Source: Nonomuraea endophytica
Lineage (GTDB): Bacteria > Actinomycetota > Actinomycetes > Streptosporangiales > Streptosporangiaceae
NCBI RefSeq assembly: GCF_014203235.1
Contig: NZ_JACHIN010000001.1
Coordinates: 1 to 64,000 of the forward strand
DNA: 64,000 bases
Reading direction: 5' to 3'
Part shown: positions 57,662 to 64,000 of the stretch, in pieces
How positions within the stretch are numbered: position 1 is the first letter of the stretch
How the letters are laid out: each line of letters begins with the position of its first letter
Program-made: the position numbers and the translations under genes
The notes under the pieces: generated by a model
Told to the model about the DNA's origin: nothing
Databases searched by the model: none
The model's input: the letters and a program-made list of their open reading frames with translations, nothing else

Positions 57662-59044
57662 TCAGAGGCGTTTCCACGCCTCGGTGAGGACGGAGCGCAG
57701 GATCGACTCGATCTCGTCGAACTCCTTCTCACCCGCGATCAGCGGCGGCGCGAGCTGGATCACGGGGTCGCCGCGGTCGTCGGCGCGGCAGTAGAGGCCG
57801 GCGTCGTAGAGGGCGTGCGACAGGTAGCCGCGGATCAGCCGCTCGGACTCGGCCGCGTCGAAGGTCTCCTTGGTGTCCTTGTCCTTGACCAGCTCGATGC
57901 CCCAGAAGTACCCGGCGCCGCGCACGTCGCCGACGATCGGCAGGTCCTTCAGGCTTTCGAGCCTGCCGCGGAAGACGGGCTCGTTGCGGGTCACGTGGCC
58001 GAGCAGGTCCTCGCGCTCGAAGATGTCGAGGTTGGCGAGGGCCACGGCGGCGCTGACCGGGTGGCCGCCGAAGGTGTAGCCGTGGGCGAACATCGTGTCG
58101 CCGCTCTTGAACGGCTCGAACAGCCGCTCGTGCGCGATCATCGCGCCGATCGGCGAGTAGCCGCTGGTCATGCCCTTGGCGCAGGTGATGATGTCGGGCA
58201 CGTAGTCGAACTTCTGGCCGCCGAACATGGTGCCGAGTCGGCCGAAGGCGCAGATGACCTCGTCGGAGACGAGCAGCACGTCGTACTCGTCGCAGATCTC
58301 GCGCAGGCGCTGGAAGTAGCCGGGCGGGGGCGGGAAACAGCCGCCCGCGTTCTGCACCGGCTCGGCGAAGACGGCGGCGACGGTGTCCGGGCCCTCCATC
58401 TCGATGGCCTGGGCGACGCGGTCGGCGGCCCAGCGGCCGTACTCCTCCGCCGTCATCCCGGCGACGCCGGAGATCTCCTCGGCGCGGTAATAGTTCGTGT
58501 TGGGCACCCGGATCGAGCCCGGTACCAGCGGCTCGAACATCTGCTTGAACGCGGGGATGCCGGTGATCGACAGGGCGCCCTGCGGGGTGCCGTGGTAGGC
58601 GATCTGGCGGCTGATGACCTTGTGCTTGAGCGGCTTGCCGACCAGCTTGTAGTACTGCTTGGCCAGCTTCCACGCGGTCTCGACCGCCTCGCCGCCGCCG
58701 GTGGTGAAGAAGACGCGGTTGAGCTCGCCCGGCGCGTGCTCGGCCAGGCGCGCGGCCAGCTCGATCGCCTTGGGGTGCGCGTAGGACCACAGCGGGAAGA
58801 AGGCCAGCTCCTGGGCCTGCTTGGCGGCGGCCTCCGCGAGCTCGCTGCGCCCGTGCCCGGCCTGGACGACGAAGAGCCCCGCGAGACCGTCGAGGTAGCG
58901 CTTGCCGTGGATGTCGTAGATGTAGGAGCCCTCACCACGCACGATGGTGGGAATCTCGTTCTGCTGGTAGGCGCTGTGCCTGGTGAAGTGCAGCCACAGG
59001 TTGTCTTGCGCGGCCCTGAGGATGTCGGATTCCGGCTGCGTCAT
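57662..59044 (-). CDS. Class III omega-aminotransferase (beta-alanine/putrescine:pyruvate type)
   Basis: A 460-aa PLP enzyme. FFTTGGGEAVETAWKLAKQY binds PLP phosphate, VLLVSDEVICAFGRLG contains the PLP-contacting Asp, and the Schiff-base Lys is in DIITCAKGMTSGYSPIGA (~284). It resembles beta-alanine:pyruvate and related omega-amine transaminases. GAGGGAAG precedes ATG 59044. Together with alanine dehydrogenase it forms a logical cycle: amino groups go to pyruvate, and alanine is deaminated back. Confidence 0.93.
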   Translation of the reverse strand: MTQPESDILRAAQDNLWLHFTRHSAYQQNEIPTIVRGEGSYIYDIHGKRYLDGLAGLFVVQAGHGRSELAEAAAKQAQELAFFPLWSYAHPKAIELAARLAEHAPGELNRVFFTTGGGEAVETAWKLAKQYYKLVGKPLKHKVISRQIAYHGTPQGALSITGIPAFKQMFEPLVPGSIRVPNTNYYRAEEISGVAGMTAEEYGRWAADRVAQAIEMEGPDTVAAVFAEPVQNAGGCFPPPPGYFQRLREICDEYDVLLVSDEVICAFGRLGTMFGGQKFDYVPDIITCAKGMTSGYSPIGAMIAHERLFEPFKSGDTMFAHGYTFGGHPVSAAVALANLDIFEREDLLGHVTRNEPVFRGRLESLKDLPIVGDVRGAGYFWGIELVKDKDTKETFDAAESERLIRGYLSHALYDAGLYCRADDRGDPVIQLAPPLIAGEKEFDEIESILRSVLTEAWKRL

Positions 59045-59084
59045 GGTTATCTTCCCTCGTGTCTGAGCTCCCAACAGTCTGCCC

Positions 59085-59111
59085 TTTCACCTGGGGTATT
59101 GCCAAGTGAAA
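59085..59111. promoter_or_regulatory. Imperfect palindrome TTTCACCTGG-N7-CCAAGTGAAA, candidate operator
   Basis: Arms of 10 bp with one mismatch, 41 bp upstream of the aminotransferase start and in the divergent region shared with the dipeptidase gene. It is a likely site for a dimeric regulator not encoded nearby. Confidence 0.6.
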
Positions 59112-59265
59112 GCGTCGCACCAATATGCAAGAAAACCGAGATCCGTAGAACCTATATGTAACGGCAACGAAATCCGCAGGTAGATTAGCTTGGTCGGTTT
59201 CCACCCTGTGGAACCTTCTGTGATCCAATGAGTTGTACTGTTAGACCGACCCGGGGGACCGTCCC

Positions 59266-60621
59266 GTGACTCCTGACCAGATCGAGAGCGCCGTCGCCGC
59301 CGCGATGCCGCAGGCCGTCGAGGAACTCAAGCGCCTCGCCGCCATCCCCTCCGTGGCCTTTCCCGGGCACCCCGCAGAGCCGGTTCACGCCGCGGCTGCC
59401 GCGACCGAGGAACTGCTACGCTCCGCCGGCCTGCCGCGCGTCCAGCAGATCGCGGTCGAGGGAAGCTTTCCCGCGGTGTACGGCGAGGCCCCCGCGCCTC
59501 CCGGCGCCCCCACCGTCCTGTTGTACGCGCACTACGACGTGCAGCCGGCAGGCGACCCGGCCGCGTGGCGCACCCCGCCGTTCGAGCCGACGCTCATCAA
59601 CGGCCAGCTCTTCGGCCGGGGCACCGCCGACGACAAGTCCGGCATCATCAGCCATGTCCTCGCACTGCGTGCCTTCCAGGGCCAGTTCCCTGTGGGCATC
59701 AAGGTCATCATCGAGGGCCAGGAGGAATATGCCGGCGAGCGCCTGGAGGCCTTCGTCGAGCGCAACCCCGACCTGCTGCGCGCCGACGCCATCGTGGTGG
59801 CCGACACCGGCAACCCGAAGATCGGCGACCCGTCGGTGACCACGTCGCTGCGCGGCATGGCGGCCTTCACCATCGAGGTGCGCACGCTGAAGGAGGCCGT
59901 CCACAGCGGCTCGTTCGGCGGCGCGGCGCCCGACGCGCTGGCGGCGCTGATGCGCATGCTGACCACCCTGCACGACGACAACGGCGACATCCGCGTCCCC
60001 GGCCTGCCGCGTGGCACGTTCCTCGGCCAGGGCCCGTCGGAGGACGAGTTCCGCCAGACCGCCGGTGTGCTGGACCACGTGAGCCTGGTCGGTTCCGGCA
60101 GCCTGGCCGACCGCCTCTGGTCGTCGTACGCGATCACCGTCACCGGCCTGGACGTCCCGTCGGTGTCGGGCGCGGTCAACGCCGTCCAGCCGACGGCCAG
60201 GGCGCGCGTCACGGTCCGGATCCCGCCGGCCGCCGACCCCAAGACGACCGTGGACGCGGTCGTCGACTTCCTGCGCCAGGCGACCCCGTGGGGCGCGCAG
60301 GTCGGCTTCACCGACTTCACGGTGGGCTCCGGCTTCCAGGCCGACTCGGGCGGCAAGGCCCGCTCGGCGCTCAACCGGGCCATGGACCGCGCCTTCGGCC
60401 GCCCGCCCCGCGACGTGGGCGCCGGTGGCTCGATCCCGCTGGTGAACACGCTGCTCAAGCAATATCCCGCGGCGGAGATCCTGCTGTTCGGCGCGGAGGA
60501 CGAGGACGCGGCCATCCACGCCCCGAACGAGCGGGTGGACCTGGAGGAGCTGCGCCGCATCGCCACCACGGAGGCCCTGTTCCTCCACGAGCTGAGCCTG
60601 CCCTCCGCTCTCGGCGTCTAG
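59266..60621 (+). CDS. M20-family dipeptidase / metallopeptidase
   Basis: A 451-aa di-zinc peptidase. Ligands and catalytic residues are in VLLYAHYDVQPAGDP (His/Asp), GRGTADDKSGII (bridging Asp), IIEGQEEYAGERL (catalytic Glu-Glu), VVADTGNPKIG (Asp) and near the C-terminus IHAPNERVDLEELRR (His). It belongs to the carnosinase-like dipeptidase subgroup. GGGGGA lies ahead of GTG 59266. It diverges from the aminotransferase; if it releases beta-alanine from carnosine-like dipeptides, the two would act in sequence (inference). Confidence 0.93.
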   Translation: MTPDQIESAVAAAMPQAVEELKRLAAIPSVAFPGHPAEPVHAAAAATEELLRSAGLPRVQQIAVEGSFPAVYGEAPAPPGAPTVLLYAHYDVQPAGDPAAWRTPPFEPTLINGQLFGRGTADDKSGIISHVLALRAFQGQFPVGIKVIIEGQEEYAGERLEAFVERNPDLLRADAIVVADTGNPKIGDPSVTTSLRGMAAFTIEVRTLKEAVHSGSFGGAAPDALAALMRMLTTLHDDNGDIRVPGLPRGTFLGQGPSEDEFRQTAGVLDHVSLVGSGSLADRLWSSYAITVTGLDVPSVSGAVNAVQPTARARVTVRIPPAADPKTTVDAVVDFLRQATPWGAQVGFTDFTVGSGFQADSGGKARSALNRAMDRAFGRPPRDVGAGGSIPLVNTLLKQYPAAEILLFGAEDEDAAIHAPNERVDLEELRRIATTEALFLHELSLPSALGV

Positions 60622-60628
60622 CGTCGTC

Positions 60629-60663
60629 AAGGGCCCGCTCCCCCGCCGGGGGGGCGGGCCCTT
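60629..60663. terminator. Bidirectional terminator hairpin
   Basis: AAGGGCCCGC pairs with GCGGGCCCTT, extended by CCCCC/GGGGG around a 3-nt loop with one mismatch. It lies between the convergent stops at 60621 and 60680. Confidence 0.85.
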
Positions 60664-60679
60664 CGGCTTTGTCGCAGCT

Positions 60680-61153
60680 TCATCGCAGCGCGCGGTTGAC
60701 GGCCGCGACGTAGGAGTGGAAGTCCTTGGTCCGGTGCGCGGGGTCCTCGACCCAGGCCCTGGCCAGCTTGCCGTCCTCGAAGAACCGCTCCCGTTGTCCT
60801 CTGCTGATCTCCAGTTGCACGCCCATCCCGCGGCGGTTGCGGTTGGCGATGTCGCGGGGGCCGTCGCCGCCGATCTCCTGGGGCACCTCGGCCGCGACGC
60901 TGAACCCGGCCGCCCGCAACGCGCGGCTCACCTTCTTGATCAGCGCCTTGTCCCGGCCGCCCACGTACGTGGTGACCTTGTCGCCCGCGGCGGCGTGCCA
61001 GGAGACGGTGGTGCCGACCGCGCCGACCAGCTTCAGCGCCCGGGGCTCGTCGAAGCGGGTCGAGGTGATGTGGAGCTTGCTGTTGCCGTCGGGCTTGAGG
61101 CCGACGAAGGAGTAGAAGGCGTACCTGGAACCGGTGACCAGGGCCTTCTTCAC
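60680..61153 (-). CDS. Poly-gamma-glutamate hydrolase-like protein (N-terminally short)
   Basis: 157 aa matching the C-terminal two thirds of the poly-gamma-glutamate hydrolase family (PF05908-like): YAFYSFVGLKPDGNSKLHIT, VSWHAAAGDKVTTYVGGRDK and DIANRNRRGMGVQLEISRGQ. The N-terminal HGGGIEPGT-type metal motif expected ~40 residues earlier is absent. GTG 61153 has AAAGGTG at proper spacing, so the short form appears to be the real product. It may have lost hydrolysis or rely on another metal arrangement. Confidence 0.75.
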   Translation of the reverse strand: MKKALVTGSRYAFYSFVGLKPDGNSKLHITSTRFDEPRALKLVGAVGTTVSWHAAAGDKVTTYVGGRDKALIKKVSRALRAAGFSVAAEVPQEIGGDGPRDIANRNRRGMGVQLEISRGQRERFFEDGKLARAWVEDPAHRTKDFHSYVAAVNRALR

Positions 61154-61236
61154 GTGACACCTTTCAGTGGGAGATCATCACCAGCAGGCCAGGGCATCCT
61201 GCTTTTGGGGGACTGTCAGGTGAACCGGACCCCGAG

Positions 61237-62112
61237 ATGATGGTCCTCATGCGCTCCACTGTGTCCCAGACGTCCCGTCCGCGCCTCACCTTCGCGGTGG
61301 CGGGCGGCGCGCTGTTCGTCCTGGCGTACGGCTGGCTGGTGCTGACCGGCCACACCGAGATCGTTCCGGCGTCCGGCTCCGGCGCGCCGAGCATCTCCCT
61401 GTGGTCCGCCTTCGTGCCCGCGCTGGCCGCGATCGTGCTGGCGATGCTGGTGCCGCCGAAGACCGAGCCGCCGCTGCCGCTCCAGGAGCTGCCCCGCGCG
61501 CGGCTGGTCAGGGAGACGCAGGTTCTGGTGGGCGCCGCCGTGCTCATGGCGATCGCCGCGCCGTTCGCCCAGGGCCTTCTCTACCACGGCGCGAAGGTCG
61601 TCTGCCTGCTGGTCGTCCCGCTGGTGGCCTTCCGGCTGATCCGCGGAGGACAGCCGAAGGCCAGGGCGATCCCGAAGCCGGTGACGTGGCTGGCGCCGCT
61701 GCCCGCCGTGGTGGCCTGGTTCGTGCTGTCACAGATCGGGCCGCTGTCGCCGCCGCCGCCCGGTGAGCTGCCGGACATGGTCACGCTCGTGGTGCTCTCC
61801 CTGCTCACGCTGCTGACCGCGAGCGTGCTGGAGGAGTTCTTCTACCGGGCGTGGCTGCAGACCCGCCTGGAGGTTTTGTTCGGCAGGTGGCCGGCGATCA
61901 TGGCCTCCTCGTTGTTGTTCGCGTTCATGCACACCAGCCGGATCGACCCCGGGAACCCGCTGCTCGGCATCGCCACGATCATCGCCTTCCAGGGGGTGTT
62001 CGGGCTGCTGACCGGTTACCTGTGGTCGCGCTACCGCAACCTGTGGGTGCCGGTGTTCGTCCACGTGGTGACGAACCTGGTCTTCGTACAGATGGTGCTG
62101 GACGCGCTGTGA
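61237..62112 (+). CDS. CPBP-family intramembrane (CAAX-like) protease
   Basis: A 291-aa membrane protein with about eight helices. The catalytic Glu-Glu pair is in LTASVLEEFFYRAWLQTRL (~195-213) and the conserved His residues are in LLFAFMHTSRID (~226) and WVPVFVHVVTNLV (~275). Such proteases (Abi/CPBP) act in prenyl-protein processing or bacteriocin immunity in other bacteria. Several ATGs (61237, 61240, 61249) are possible starts; no strong SD. The next gene follows after 21 bp. Confidence 0.9.
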   Translation: MMVLMRSTVSQTSRPRLTFAVAGGALFVLAYGWLVLTGHTEIVPASGSGAPSISLWSAFVPALAAIVLAMLVPPKTEPPLPLQELPRARLVRETQVLVGAAVLMAIAAPFAQGLLYHGAKVVCLLVVPLVAFRLIRGGQPKARAIPKPVTWLAPLPAVVAWFVLSQIGPLSPPPPGELPDMVTLVVLSLLTLLTASVLEEFFYRAWLQTRLEVLFGRWPAIMASSLLFAFMHTSRIDPGNPLLGIATIIAFQGVFGLLTGYLWSRYRNLWVPVFVHVVTNLVFVQMVLDAL

Positions 62113-62133
62113 CCGGCTGTCAGGATGGGGCAC

Positions 62134-62775
62134 ATGGCCACATTCGCACTGATCCACGGCGGCGGCGGGAACGGCTGGCACTGGCGGCTCCTGGAGGCCC
62201 AGCTCCGTTCGCGCGGGCACGAGACGGTCGCCGTCGACCTGCCGCTTGAGGACCCGGACGCCGGGCTGCTCGACTACGCCGACACGGTCGTGCGGGCGCT
62301 CGGGTCGCGTGACGACGTCGTGGTCGTGGCCCACTCGTGGGGCGGCGTCATCGGCCCGCTGGTCTGCGACCGGCTGCCGGCCGCGAAGCTGCTGGTGCTG
62401 GTCGCGGCGATGGTCCCGGTCCCGGGCGAGCCGCCGGCCGACTGGTGGGCCAACACCGGCTTCGGCATGAAGGACATCGACGACGAGATCGCGCTGTTCC
62501 TTCAGGACGTGCCCCCCGGCCTGGCCGCCGAGGTGGTCTCGACCGGGCGCGAGCACAAGGAGAAGGCGCTGCTGGAGCCGTGGCCGCTGGCCGCCTGGCC
62601 GGACGTGCCGACCCGGTTCCTGCTGTGCCGGGAGGACCGGTGGTTCGAGGCCGCGTTCATGCGCCGGATGGTGCGCGAACGGCTGGGCGTCGTTCCCGAC
62701 GAGATGGACGGCGGCCATTCCCCCATGCTGTCGCGTCCCAAGGACCTGGCCGACCGCCTGGAGTCCTACCTCTGA
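62134..62775 (+). CDS. Alpha/beta-hydrolase (salicylate esterase/EstC-like)
   Basis: 213 aa. It has FALIHGGGGNGWHWRLLE with the oxyanion region, the nucleophile elbow VVVAHSWGGVIGPLV (~70-84), an acid in RFLLCREDRWF (~170) and His in DEMDGGHSPMLSRP (~200). This matches small plant-esterase-like bacterial hydrolases. ATG 62134 sits behind AGGATGGGG; ATG 62125 adds three residues. Probably read with the CPBP gene upstream. Confidence 0.9.
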   Translation: MATFALIHGGGGNGWHWRLLEAQLRSRGHETVAVDLPLEDPDAGLLDYADTVVRALGSRDDVVVVAHSWGGVIGPLVCDRLPAAKLLVLVAAMVPVPGEPPADWWANTGFGMKDIDDEIALFLQDVPPGLAAEVVSTGREHKEKALLEPWPLAAWPDVPTRFLLCREDRWFEAAFMRRMVRERLGVVPDEMDGGHSPMLSRPKDLADRLESYL

Positions 62776-62822
62776 CCGGCGAGGGGCTATCCCTCGCGGC
62801 CGTCCGGCGGGATGATCCCGGC

Positions 62823-63293
62823 ATGGCAGGTCACGATGCGCTGGCGGCCGCGGTGATCGCCGCCGAGCGCGACGCCGATGCCGAGGGGTGGGACGGCCTC
62901 CACCGCCTCTACGCGCTGACCGACCGCGACACCTACCTCGACACCGCCTACCCGCTGGACGCGCTGACGGACCTGCCGCCGGACGCCCTCCTGGCGGTGC
63001 CGCTCACCCCTCTCGGCTGCGGCGACCTCCCCACGGAACTGGCCAAGGTGACCTGGCCCGATGACGTGCACGGTTGTGTGCTGGTCACCGAGATGACCGT
63101 GCGGACCGGCCTGGTCAGGTGGCACTGCGGCATGAGCGTCCGGTGGCGGCCCGGTCACCTGGCCGTCGGCGTGCTGCGCGACGGCTCCCACCTGTCCCTG
63201 CTCAGGCTGCGCGACACCGACGCGTGGCGCTCCGACATCAGCCCTGCCGTCGACCTGGTGTCTCCCCTGCTGGCGACGTTCGGCGCGCGCTAG
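62823..63293 (+). CDS. PPA1309-like conserved actinobacterial protein
   Basis: 156 aa. The pattern DALLAVPLTPLGCGDLP, VTWPDDVHGCVLVTEMTVR, and HLAVGVLRDGSHLSLLRLR resembles the PPA1309 family as I remember it, a conserved actinobacterial family of unknown function. It follows the hydrolase on the same strand with a 47-bp gap and overlaps the convergent gene at its stop by 4 bp (CTAG). Confidence 0.75.
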   Translation: MAGHDALAAAVIAAERDADAEGWDGLHRLYALTDRDTYLDTAYPLDALTDLPPDALLAVPLTPLGCGDLPTELAKVTWPDDVHGCVLVTEMTVRTGLVRWHCGMSVRWRPGHLAVGVLRDGSHLSLLRLRDTDAWRSDISPAVDLVSPLLATFGAR

Positions 63294-64000
63294 TCCCGGA
63301 CGGCCACCCTCCGCGTGTAGCGGAGCCGGGGGTGGATCGTGTCGGTGCGGATGTTGCGCGCGCCGAGCGTGACGCCTGTCGCGTTGCGCACCCGCCTGGC
63401 CGGTGCGCTGCCGATGACCTGCTTCACCTGCGGCTTCGCGGTGATGAGCGTGGCCAGCATGGCGCCCAGATCCCGGTCGGCGCCCCGGGTGCCGGGCTTG
63501 CCGTAGGTCTCGGCGATGCGCTTCAGCGCGCCCGCGTTCTGGGCCAGGGCCCTGGCCAGGAGCGCCTTCGGCTCTTCCACCCGGAAGTGGAAGTGGTTGT
63601 TCTGCACGTTGCCCCTGCCGACGACGAGACCCTGCGGCCGGGTCAGCACGATCTCGCCGCCGGGACCGAGCACGCCGGTCAGCCGGGCGCGCTTGGGCTC
63701 CGACGTGGTGGTGATGGCGCTCTTGCCGGACAGGAGCGTGTCGGCCTGCTGTTCCAGGAGGGTTTTCATGGTGCGCGCTGCACGGGCGTTCCCTGGATCT
63801 TCGATGAGGTTGGCCAGTGCGCGTTCGAGGGCGGGCGTCGCGGTGAGCACCTCCGGCAGCGAGACCGGGCGGTCGGCCACCTCGTAGTGGAAGTGGTTGT
63901 TCTGCCGGTTGTCGTCACCGACCACCACGCCGAAGGACCCGTCGATCTCCACCTTGCGGGTCCGTCCGTCCAGCACGGTCTCCTCGACGGTGACGCCGTC
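63290..64000 (-). CDS. Protein with repeated RHIM-like (amyloid-type) motifs, 5' end beyond window
   Basis: At least 228 residues are visible; the frame is open to the right edge, so the start is probably outside (GTG 63976 with a close GAGGAG is possible). Two clear motif copies, GVVVGDDNRQNNHFHYEV and GLVVGRGNVQNNHFHFRV, plus a weak third (GVTLGARNIRTDTIH), are separated by helical segments of ~75 residues. The V-x-V-G-x-x-N-x-Q-N pattern resembles RHIM/bacterial amyloid signalling motifs. Function unknown; polymer formation or recruitment is an inference. Confidence 0.65.
   Translation of the reverse strand, partial: DGVTVEETVLDGRTRKVEIDGSFGVVVGDDNRQNNHFHYEVADRPVSLPEVLTATPALERALANLIEDPGNARAARTMKTLLEQQADTLLSGKSAITTTSEPKRARLTGVLGPGGEIVLTRPQGLVVGRGNVQNNHFHFRVEEPKALLARALAQNAGALKRIAETYGKPGTRGADRDLGAMLATLITAKPQVKQVIGSAPARRVRNATGVTLGARNIRTDTIHPRLRYTRRVAVRD

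Overview
The window is high-GC actinobacterial chromosome. The gene families (NAT, SURF1, DUF3817, a PPA1309-like protein, NarL and OmpR two-component pairs, Liv-type ABC importers, leaderless starts) fit a soil actinomycete, perhaps Streptosporangiaceae/Nonomuraea-like. That placement is a judgement from gene content, not a database match.

Layout. 1-5220 is one end of an actinomycete integrative and conjugative element (AICE): a small Cys-motif protein, a prim-pol primase, a P-loop replication ATPase, an intergenic array of twelve 8-bp iteron-like repeats in mirror arrangement, excisionase, tyrosine integrase, then the 3' end of a tRNA-Arg(CCG) gene. The transfer genes and the far attachment site lie off the left edge. 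5400-8603 holds an orphan receiver protein and a large LuxR-type ATPase regulator. 9299-21921 is a probable catabolic block: a three-subunit molybdenum/FAD/Fe-S aldehyde or heterocycle oxidoreductase (PaoABC-like), a GMC oxidoreductase, a SnoaL-like protein, a Liv-type importer whose second permease is fused to its first ATPase, a YtcJ-type amidohydrolase and a methyltransferase.

21977-23142 is a LysE-type exporter and a TetR regulator. 23135-27350 (minus strand) is a compact operon that looks like N-acyl-D-amino-acid degradation: deacylase, DSD1/D-threonine-aldolase-like PLP enzyme, RidA and an unknown probable TIM-barrel protein. 27425-38730 contains a GH8 lipoprotein, an OmpR regulator with a sensor kinase fused in frame to a DUF4153-like membrane domain, NAT, a TAP-like hydrolase, a double pseudokinase, and small membrane, DUF3817 and SURF1 proteins. 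39130-42283 is an M24 peptidase / PF10118 / Baeyer-Villiger monooxygenase operon under a palindromic operator that covers its start codon.

42343-48935 contains a large DUF6493-like protein, a 21-fold G4 array, phospholipase C and gamma-glutamyltranspeptidase. 49031-56375 contains a NarL two-component system, an excisionase-type HTH regulator, a SHOCT protein, a TauE/SafE-cupredoxin protein, a Sel1-repeat protein, and a PadR regulator with two VOC proteins around a perfect operator. 56500-60621 holds alanine dehydrogenase and an omega-aminotransferase (a coupled pair) divergent from an M20 dipeptidase. 60680-64000 holds a truncated poly-gamma-glutamate hydrolase-like protein, a CAAX protease, an alpha/beta hydrolase, a PPA1309-like protein and a protein with repeated RHIM-like motifs running off the right edge.

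Best candidates for something new: the mirror-symmetric repeat array in the AICE, the RHIM-like repeat protein, the G4 array, the double pseudokinase, and the kinase-DUF4153 fusion with an internal ribosome binding site.
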